DNA of 64,000 bases from Anaerotardibacter muris (lineage in GTDB: Bacteria > Actinomycetota > Coriobacteriia > Coriobacteriales > Eggerthellaceae), in assembly GCF_943192915.1 (NCBI RefSeq), contig NZ_CALPCD010000005.1:1-64000 (forward strand), in the 5' to 3' direction. Below, in pieces: positions 58,977 to 64,000 of this stretch. The notes under the pieces were generated by a model that saw nothing but the letters and a program-made list of their open reading frames with translations, did no database searches and was not told where the DNA came from. Both the position numbers and the translations under genes were made by a program. Within the stretch, counting starts at the first letter, position 1, and each line of letters begins with the position of its first letter.

Positions 58977-60479
58977 GTGCCGCAAAAACGCACTCCCAAA
59001 TCACCAGCTCAGAAGCCAAGCCCTACCAAGCGCAAGGGCAAGGTGGGCAAGAGCGCTCACACCCATGAAGGTGCTTCATCGTTTTCGCGCGTGCGCGCAG
59101 TGGGCACGAAGCGTCGCAAGCCATTGGGCAGTCATGGACGCCTCGATGGCTCTTCGCGAACTCGAAGTGCTGGAGCAGGCGCTTCTACTGGATCGGGCGC
59201 CAGCACGAACGGGGCAGGCCCTTTCAGTCCTGAAGTGCTGCTCACACGTCGCAATCTGTTGATAGGCGCTGGCGCTGTTGGTGGCCTGGCCGCCGTGGGT
59301 GGCATCAGCAGCGCGGTCTCGAGCGCATTTTCCGAAACCGAATCCATCAAGACCCTTTCAGTTCCCCAGGACGCGGTGAGCGAACTAGCCGACTTCAACG
59401 AGGTACCCTTTGGTGACTACGTGAAGCTCTCTATCTCGCAGCGCTTGCCTTTCGGCAGCTTGGTGTGGGCTGACAACAACACGGTGGCCGCGTGCCTCTG
59501 TCCCACCGAAGAAGCGCATCCGCTCAACACCATCCGCCTGTTCTATTTCGGATCGGCTAACTTGGTCGAGGTACTGAAGAAGCCCCACGGATTCGACGAC
59601 GGTTTCGATATCTACGATGTTCGTTGCAGCACCGATGGTGTGATCTGGACCGAATGCAACATCTACGAAGACACCTGGCGCATCTATACCGCGCAGTTAG
59701 GCAACGCGCAGCTTTCCAATATCCAGATGGTGGATGAAGGTGATGGGAACTGGCAAACGCCCTCTATCGCCGCGTGCAAGAATGCAGCGTTCTGGCAGGT
59801 CATCCCCAACTCTGAAGGAGAGGCTGCCAAAGAGAAGGCCGTGCTTCGTGCTGCTCGTTTCGGTGAAGCGAACTATCAGGAAGTATGCGAATCGCTGCGC
59901 ACCTTCGCATGCCGCATCGTTGCGGTGGAAGATGGCGTGGTGGCCGCTCCGCGCCTCAATACGTCAACGCCTTATTACCAGCTTACGAAATTCAGCGCCG
60001 AAGACTTCAGCGTGGTCGATCAACTCACGCTGCCACAGCGCATGACGCCCTGCAATCTAGGTTATGGCCGTAGCGGCTTCGCATTCGCCTTCGACAACAT
60101 CTACAACTATGGCGAAGGCATCTCGAACCTGGGAACCTATACGCCCATGCACGCGGTCGACCCCTATCACTACGAAGACCTGCCATGGTTTCGTTTCGGA
60201 CGCACGCCTTCAGCAACGCCTACCTGGTGCGAAGATTGGTTCGTGGTGAAATCATCGCGCGCGATCTGCGGCGTTCACTTCGCCAGCAAGAACTTCTTCA
60301 TGATCGACATCCCCAACGACACCGACACCTATGGCGAATACCTGGTTTCGGCCGGTTCGTGCAAGAATATCGTAGGATTGAGCCAGATCACCAGCACCAC
60401 CGAAGGCGAGAACGACTACACGCTCTTGCGCGTATTCGCCCCCACGTCCAAGAGCTTAGGCGATCCGTTCGCGAATTAA
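58977..60479 (+). CDS. Tat-signal protein with long N-terminus, function unknown
   Basis: Protein of 500 residues starting with GTG at 58977 (AGAAGG before it). Residues 1-85 are Lys/Arg/Ser/Gly-rich and unstructured. Residues 89-109 hold a twin-arginine-like motif LTRRNLLIGAGAVGG and a hydrophobic helix, so it is exported or anchored with a long cytoplasmic tail. The outer part (110-500) has many aromatic and Asp/Asn residues and repeated WTECNIYEDTWRIY-type segments that suggest beta-sheet, perhaps a propeller; I cannot name it. It is divergent from the two-component system genes, which may control it. Confidence 0.6.
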   Translation: MPQKRTPKSPAQKPSPTKRKGKVGKSAHTHEGASSFSRVRAVGTKRRKPLGSHGRLDGSSRTRSAGAGASTGSGASTNGAGPFSPEVLLTRRNLLIGAGAVGGLAAVGGISSAVSSAFSETESIKTLSVPQDAVSELADFNEVPFGDYVKLSISQRLPFGSLVWADNNTVAACLCPTEEAHPLNTIRLFYFGSANLVEVLKKPHGFDDGFDIYDVRCSTDGVIWTECNIYEDTWRIYTAQLGNAQLSNIQMVDEGDGNWQTPSIAACKNAAFWQVIPNSEGEAAKEKAVLRAARFGEANYQEVCESLRTFACRIVAVEDGVVAAPRLNTSTPYYQLTKFSAEDFSVVDQLTLPQRMTPCNLGYGRSGFAFAFDNIYNYGEGISNLGTYTPMHAVDPYHYEDLPWFRFGRTPSATPTWCEDWFVVKSSRAICGVHFASKNFFMIDIPNDTDTYGEYLVSAGSCKNIVGLSQITSTTEGENDYTLLRVFAPTSKSLGDPFAN

Positions 60480-60486
60480 ACAAAGC

Positions 60487-60650
60487 GACCGCAACACCGA
60501 AGAGTCAGGTGCCTGCGAGGTTCATATTCTCGCGCTACTCTGCTCGCCCTTCGGGCTCGTGCGATCGCTCGATGTCCTATTAATCTATATTTGCGCATCG
60601 AGAGAATCTGATACCTCACTGGCACCTGACTCTTCTCGCCGTGGTTGCAG
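60487..60650. repeat. Long inverted-repeat element with its own arms (copy 4)
   Basis: Arms GAAGAGTCAGGTGCC (left, near 60499) and GGCACCTGACTCTTC (right, near 60621) pair with each other, extending as imperfect pairing over about 45 bases. The centre TGCTCGCCCTTCGGGCTCGTGC resembles the core at 5516-5702, but the arms differ. It lies between convergent gene ends (60479 and 60657). Confidence 0.75.
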
Positions 60651-60656
60651 AGCTAA

Positions 60657-62000
60657 CTAGAACTCCAGCGACTCCAAGCGATCGAAGACGATATCCTTAC
60701 GCGTGAGGAAATCCCACGGATCGAAGATCTTGTCGAGCACTTCTTTCGAAAGGTTCGCATCAGGATCAGCCTCGAGGCGTTCGCGATACGAAGGACCATC
60801 GATAGCGTTCTGGATATCTTCCCACACCTGCATAGCATTGCGCTGCACGATAACGTAGGCATCTTCGCGCGAAATACCAGTGTCTACCAGCGCAAGCAGC
60901 ACCTTCGATGAGAAGATGAGGCCTTTGGTGCGCCACAGATTATGCTCCATCTTGGCGGGATAGGTCTGCAAGCCATCGAGCATCCACTGCATCTTGCCGA
61001 ACATATAATCCAACGCGATGAAGCTATCTGCCAATGCAACACGTTCCGCACCAGAATGCGAGATGTCACGTTCATACCAAAGCGCCACATCGTCGAATGC
61101 TACCTGAGCGTTCGCCTTCACAACGCGCGCAAGACCGCACACGCGCTCGGCGGTGATAGGGTTGCGCTTATGAGGCATTGCCGAAGAGCCCTTCTGGCCC
61201 TTCGTGAAGGGTTCTTCGGCTTCGATCACATCGGATTGCTGCAGCAGGCGCACCTGCATCGCAATGGACTCGAGGGTAGAAGCGGTAACAGCGAGCGCAG
61301 CCATCACTTGAGCGTGACGGTCGCGTGCGAGCACCTGGGTAGAGAGCGGATCGGGGGTAAGACCGAGCTTTTCGCACACGTACTGCTCGACGAACGGGTC
61401 GATGCTCGAGTAAGTTCCAACAGCACCAGAGATAGCGCCCGTTGCAGCAACTGCGCGTGCTTCTTCCATACGCGTGAGCGCACGCTTCAGCGCCCAAGCC
61501 CAGCTGCCGAATTTCATGCCGAAGGTCATCGGTTCAGCATGGATGCCATGGGTGCGGCCAACACACAACACGTCTTTGAATTCGAACGCGCGACGTTTGC
61601 ACGTTTCGCCTAACTGCTTGATGTCTTCGATGATGATGTCACATGCCTGGGTGATCTGGTAGGAAAGCGCGGTATCGCCCAGGTCGGAGGAGGTCATGCC
61701 GTAATGGACCCAGCGCGAAGGCGGTTCTGAGCCTTCGGGGATGTCGGCATCGATGTATTCGGCCATGCAGGTGGTGAAAGCGATGACGTCGTGGTTCGTG
61801 ACCTTCTCGATCTCGTCGATACGCTCAACGGTGAAGTCTGCGTGATCGCGGATCCATTGGGCTTCTTCTTTGGTGATGCCAGATTGGCCGAGCTCAGCTT
61901 GGGCTTCGCACGCAAGCACCTCGATCTCTTTCCAGATGGCAAATTTGTTTTCCATTTCCCAAATCTTGCCCATTTCTGGACGGGTGTAGCGACCGATCAT
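60657..62000 (-). CDS. purB: Adenylosuccinate lyase
   Basis: Cytoplasmic lyase of 447 residues acting twice in purine synthesis. The fumarase/aspartase superfamily signature SSAMPHKRNPITAER is present near residue 270 (flexible catalytic loop), with TSSDLGDTALSYQ and GRTHGIHAEPMTFG (catalytic His) earlier. Length as usual. Start MIGRYTRPEMGKIW is typical of this subfamily. GAAAGGAC lies before the start. Confidence 0.97.
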   Translation of the reverse strand: MIGRYTRPEMGKIWEMENKFAIWKEIEVLACEAQAELGQSGITKEEAQWIRDHADFTVERIDEIEKVTNHDVIAFTTCMAEYIDADIPEGSEPPSRWVHYGMTSSDLGDTALSYQITQACDIIIEDIKQLGETCKRRAFEFKDVLCVGRTHGIHAEPMTFGMKFGSWAWALKRALTRMEEARAVAATGAISGAVGTYSSIDPFVEQYVCEKLGLTPDPLSTQVLARDRHAQVMAALAVTASTLESIAMQVRLLQQSDVIEAEEPFTKGQKGSSAMPHKRNPITAERVCGLARVVKANAQVAFDDVALWYERDISHSGAERVALADSFIALDYMFGKMQWMLDGLQTYPAKMEHNLWRTKGLIFSSKVLLALVDTGISREDAYVIVQRNAMQVWEDIQNAIDGPSYRERLEADPDANLSKEVLDKIFDPWDFLTRKDIVFDRLESLEF

Positions 62001-62113
62001 CGAAAGTCCTTTCGCGCGAGCGCCACGGCGGCGCTTCCAGCAGTTGATTCAATTCTACCTGATGCGTTGCGCCGTCGATAGAACGACTTCACAGGTTCGG
62101 TCCTAACGTTAGA

Positions 62114-62170
62114 AGGGGGGGGCGGAGGTAGATGTATCCCGATCGTCTGGGACGCTTTTGCCCCGTCTCC
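62114..62170. repeat. GGGACGCTTTTGCCCCGTCTCC element with G run
   Basis: A run of seven or more G followed by CGGAG at the left (62114-62126) faces GGGACGCTTTTGCCCCGTCTCC at 62149-62170. Same family as 13421-13474 and 56437-56503. It fills much of the gap between purB and the TrkA genes. Confidence 0.5.
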
Positions 62171-62180
62171 TCCTGATCGT

Positions 62181-62852
62181 CTAAAGGGAGCGGATGATGG
62201 AGCGCGCTTGAGCGATGAGGTCGGTGTCGGCCGCGACGATCACCTGGTCACCAGGGTAGATACGCGTGGTGTCGCGCACTACTTCGATGTCGTCATTATG
62301 AGAAACAGCCACCAGGCGAATGCCGTCGTCGAATTCGATATCAACAGCCAACACGCCTTGATCGTTATCGTGGTTGCGCATAGTGGGCACGGTGATGTCG
62401 ATAAGGCCGATCTGGTCGTGGGTCATGGCCACTGCAACGGACATGGAGCCCATCATGGCCTCTTCCTGGATCATGCGCGCGATAAGGGCAGTCGAAGACA
62501 CGCTCTCGATGCCCAGACGCCTGAAGATGCGCAGATTCTTGGGATCGTTCACGCGCGCGAGCGTACGGGCGATGCCAAAAACTCGCTTAGCGATCTCGCA
62601 TGCTGCAAGATTGTCTTCGTCTTGACCTGTTGCTGCAACGAAGATATCGGCCTGTTGAACGCCTGCGTCTTCTTGGATGGTAACTTCACAGCCATCGCCC
62701 TGGATGACCAGTACGGGGCCTTCAAGTATCTCTGAAAGATGGGCTGCCGTTTGCTCATCTTCGTCAACGATAGCCACACGGTTACCGTCACCGAGCAACG
62801 TACGAGCCAGATATTCGCCGATCTTTCCGCCGCCAACGATCACGCAATACAT
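62181..62852 (-). CDS. TrkA-type NAD-binding potassium uptake protein (second of a pair)
   Basis: Cytoplasmic regulatory subunit of 223 residues. The Rossmann motif GGGKIGEYLARTLL at residue 8 and the later TrkA-C type part (residues about 140-223) make a single RCK-type unit, half of the double-domain TrkA of enterobacteria. It follows the other trkA gene with a 17-base gap. The membrane partner (TrkH) is not in the window. Confidence 0.85.
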   Translation of the reverse strand: MYCVIVGGGKIGEYLARTLLGDGNRVAIVDEDEQTAAHLSEILEGPVLVIQGDGCEVTIQEDAGVQQADIFVAATGQDEDNLAACEIAKRVFGIARTLARVNDPKNLRIFRRLGIESVSSTALIARMIQEEAMMGSMSVAVAMTHDQIGLIDITVPTMRNHDNDQGVLAVDIEFDDGIRLVAVSHNDDIEVVRDTTRIYPGDQVIVAADTDLIAQARSIIRSL

Positions 62853-62869
62853 AATGCCACCTGCGATTC

Positions 62870-63529
62870 CTAGTTCTGCATGTATTTCGCGATCTCGGGG
62901 ATCATGCCATGACGCACTGCCACGAGCACCGTATCGCCATGATAGAGAACACTATCGGGAGTGGGAATGGAGCTGATGTTGCCATCGGCGCGCTCGAAGG
63001 CGCATACGCGCACTTTATGACGCTTCTCCAGTTCGCTCACCTTGATGGAGTCCGACCTACTATGGGACAGATCGAGCGCGAACTGGACCACTTCGCAATC
63101 ACCAAGGGTGGTGATGTGGTCGCCCAGGCCTGAGGTTATCTTCGAGAAGATCTCTTCAGCGACCAGAGCCGTGCCGCACACATAGTCGATGCCAAGTTGT
63201 AGGTAGGCGCGTTCATGCCCCATGTTGTAGAGGCGCGCCACGGCATTGGGCACATCGTAAAGACGGCGTGCGATCTCGACCACCATCAAATTCACGTTGT
63301 CGCTCTGAGTTACCGCCGCAAGGAAGTCGCATTCTTCGATGCCAGCCTTCACCAAGATGTCTTCGTCGTATCCAGCGCCTGCGAACGTGACGCCATTGAA
63401 GTCTCGGCCGAGCGTGGCGAATGCATGCGGGTCCTTGTCGATCACGCATACGTTGTTATCGTAGTTGGAGAGCATGAGCGCAAGACGGGATCCAACGCGA
63501 CCGCAACCTACAACGATGATATTGCTCAC
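62870..63529 (-). CDS. TrkA-type NAD-binding potassium uptake protein (first of a pair)
   Basis: Cytoplasmic regulatory subunit of 219 residues with an RCK unit: GCGRVGSRLAL at residue 8 and VIDKDPHAFATL next, then a C-terminal TrkA-C part. The GTG at 63529 is supported by AAAGGGG; a longer frame to 63595 has no clear site. Together with the gene at 62181 it likely forms a heteromeric gate for a Trk/Ktr channel. Confidence 0.85.
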   Translation of the reverse strand: MSNIIVVGCGRVGSRLALMLSNYDNNVCVIDKDPHAFATLGRDFNGVTFAGAGYDEDILVKAGIEECDFLAAVTQSDNVNLMVVEIARRLYDVPNAVARLYNMGHERAYLQLGIDYVCGTALVAEEIFSKITSGLGDHITTLGDCEVVQFALDLSHSRSDSIKVSELEKRHKVRVCAFERADGNISSIPTPDSVLYHGDTVLVAVRHGMIPEIAKYMQN

Positions 63530-63616
63530 AGCGTTAACCCCTTTCGTGCTCTTGCCGGGTATTCTTGAAGCGTGCGTTTTGCGCACGTGAACCATGTCTT
63601 TGCATCATACAACAGA

Positions 63617-63637
63617 AAACGCCCAGAGGGGCGCTTG
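63617..63637 (-). terminator. Intrinsic terminator after the double-psi-beta-barrel gene
   Basis: On the minus strand GCGCCC-N3-GGGCG is followed by TTTTCTGTT, 75 bases past the stop codon at 63712. Confidence 0.6.
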
Positions 63638-63711
63638 TCTGGAAATGTGCGAATGAGTTGCGGGTGGGCGCGGCAGCCTGATAGCTATCGGCTCTAAAGC
63701 CGTGATCCTAC

Positions 63712-64000
63712 TTAGAGGAAACGATAGTGGATGGTTCGCGTGCCCCAATCGGTGGTGGAAGAGAAGCCCAGCGCATGGTATACGCCTGGAGCCAAGTCGA
63801 GGCAACGACCGAACTTGCCGAATCCGCCCGTATCGGTGACCGTTGCGATGACGATCTTGTTGTCATAGCAGATCTCTACAACGCGACCGAGCAAGTAGGA
63901 CTGGCTTGCTGGAACTGCTACGGTAACGCTGCCTTCGTTGATGCCACGGCCTGAAGCAGTGGTGGAAACGCCGAAGTTGCCGCGACCATCGTCGTTGGTG
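63712..64000 (-). CDS. Double-psi-beta-barrel (RlpA-like) protein, 3' end only
   Basis: The last 95 residues of a gene that continues past the window edge. The stretch INEGSVTVAVPASQ, VVEICYDNKIVIATVTDTGG, CLDLAPGVYHALG and the end WGTRTIHYRFL fit the double-psi-beta-barrel of RlpA and 3D-domain proteins, including the catalytic-type Asp in TDTGG. RlpA-type domains cleave glycan strands in the cell wall. The N-terminus is not seen, so signal and other domains are unknown. TAA stop at 63712. Confidence 0.7.
   Translation of the reverse strand, partial: TNDDGRGNFGVSTTASGRGINEGSVTVAVPASQSYLLGRVVEICYDNKIVIATVTDTGGFGKFGRCLDLAPGVYHALGFSSTTDWGTRTIHYRFL

Noticed and set aside
5516..60650. A CRISPR array or integron attC set among the intergenic repeats
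   Set aside because: The copies are single, kilobases apart, differ in arms and have no regular spacers, cas genes or integrase.

Overview
The window is one continuous piece of a bacterial chromosome, with G+C by eye in the mid to upper 50s percent. The gene set points to an anaerobic member of the Coriobacteriia, most likely family Eggerthellaceae. The signs are two Tat-exported DMSO-reductase-family operons within 20 kb, a nearly complete molybdenum cofactor set, and four DHA2-type MFS transporters, three of which carry C-terminal CBS domains. Genus and species cannot be fixed from the sequence alone. There is no prophage, CRISPR array, rRNA gene or transposase; the one RNA gene seen is tRNA-Arg(ACG).

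Layout. 1-5.5 kb: a polar amino acid ABC transporter (binding protein, permease, ATPase) interrupted by an MFS-CBS transporter, then a GNAT acetyltransferase. 5.7-10.4 kb: molybdoenzyme operon 1 (catalytic, four-cluster Fe-S, NrfD-type anchor), flanked by near-identical direct repeats. 10.7-18 kb: an MFS transporter, a VanZ-like protein, a universal stress protein, and envelope polysaccharide genes (family 2 glycosyltransferase, undecaprenyl-phosphate sugar-phosphate transferase, UDP-galactopyranose mutase) with a YbaK deacylase. 18-34 kb: the molybdenum district, holding a moaE-like gene, a mobB-mobA fusion, a TorD-type chaperone, molybdoenzyme operon 2 (dmsC/B/A type), a polyferredoxin, a ModE-like regulator, modABC, moaA, moaC, mogA and moeA.

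34-46 kb: two more MFS-CBS transporters, a CorC/HlyC-type CBS protein, a class A beta-lactamase-like membrane protein with a CmpB-type membrane protein, pyrE, an HTH-HipA kinase fusion and an MGDG-synthase-like glycosyltransferase. 46-50 kb: citrate synthase, a DUF5662-like protein and an NhaC antiporter. 50-56 kb: tRNA-Arg, then a minus-strand run that looks devoted to nucleotide and DNA upkeep (SRAP, MazG, NERD protein, ACT protein, FolE, ExoIII), and purC. 56-64 kb: a two-component system, a divergently transcribed Tat-anchored protein of unknown function, purB, two TrkA-type proteins and the 3' end of a double-psi-beta-barrel (RlpA-like) gene.

How the genes fit together. Molybdate taken up by ModABC feeds cofactor synthesis (MoaA, MoaC, MoaE-like, MogA, MoeA, MobBA), and the TorD-like chaperone presumably helps load the two exported catalytic subunits. 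A palindrome built on ATTATTCTC-N4-GAGAATAAT lies in front of operon 1, between operon 2 and the polyferredoxin, and (a full site plus a half-site) in front of modABC beside the ModE-like gene. This suggests one regulon for transport and use of molybdenum.

Intergenic DNA is unusually rich in dispersed inverted repeats of three kinds, mostly placed between gene ends. One kind has a conserved core but differing, self-matched arms.
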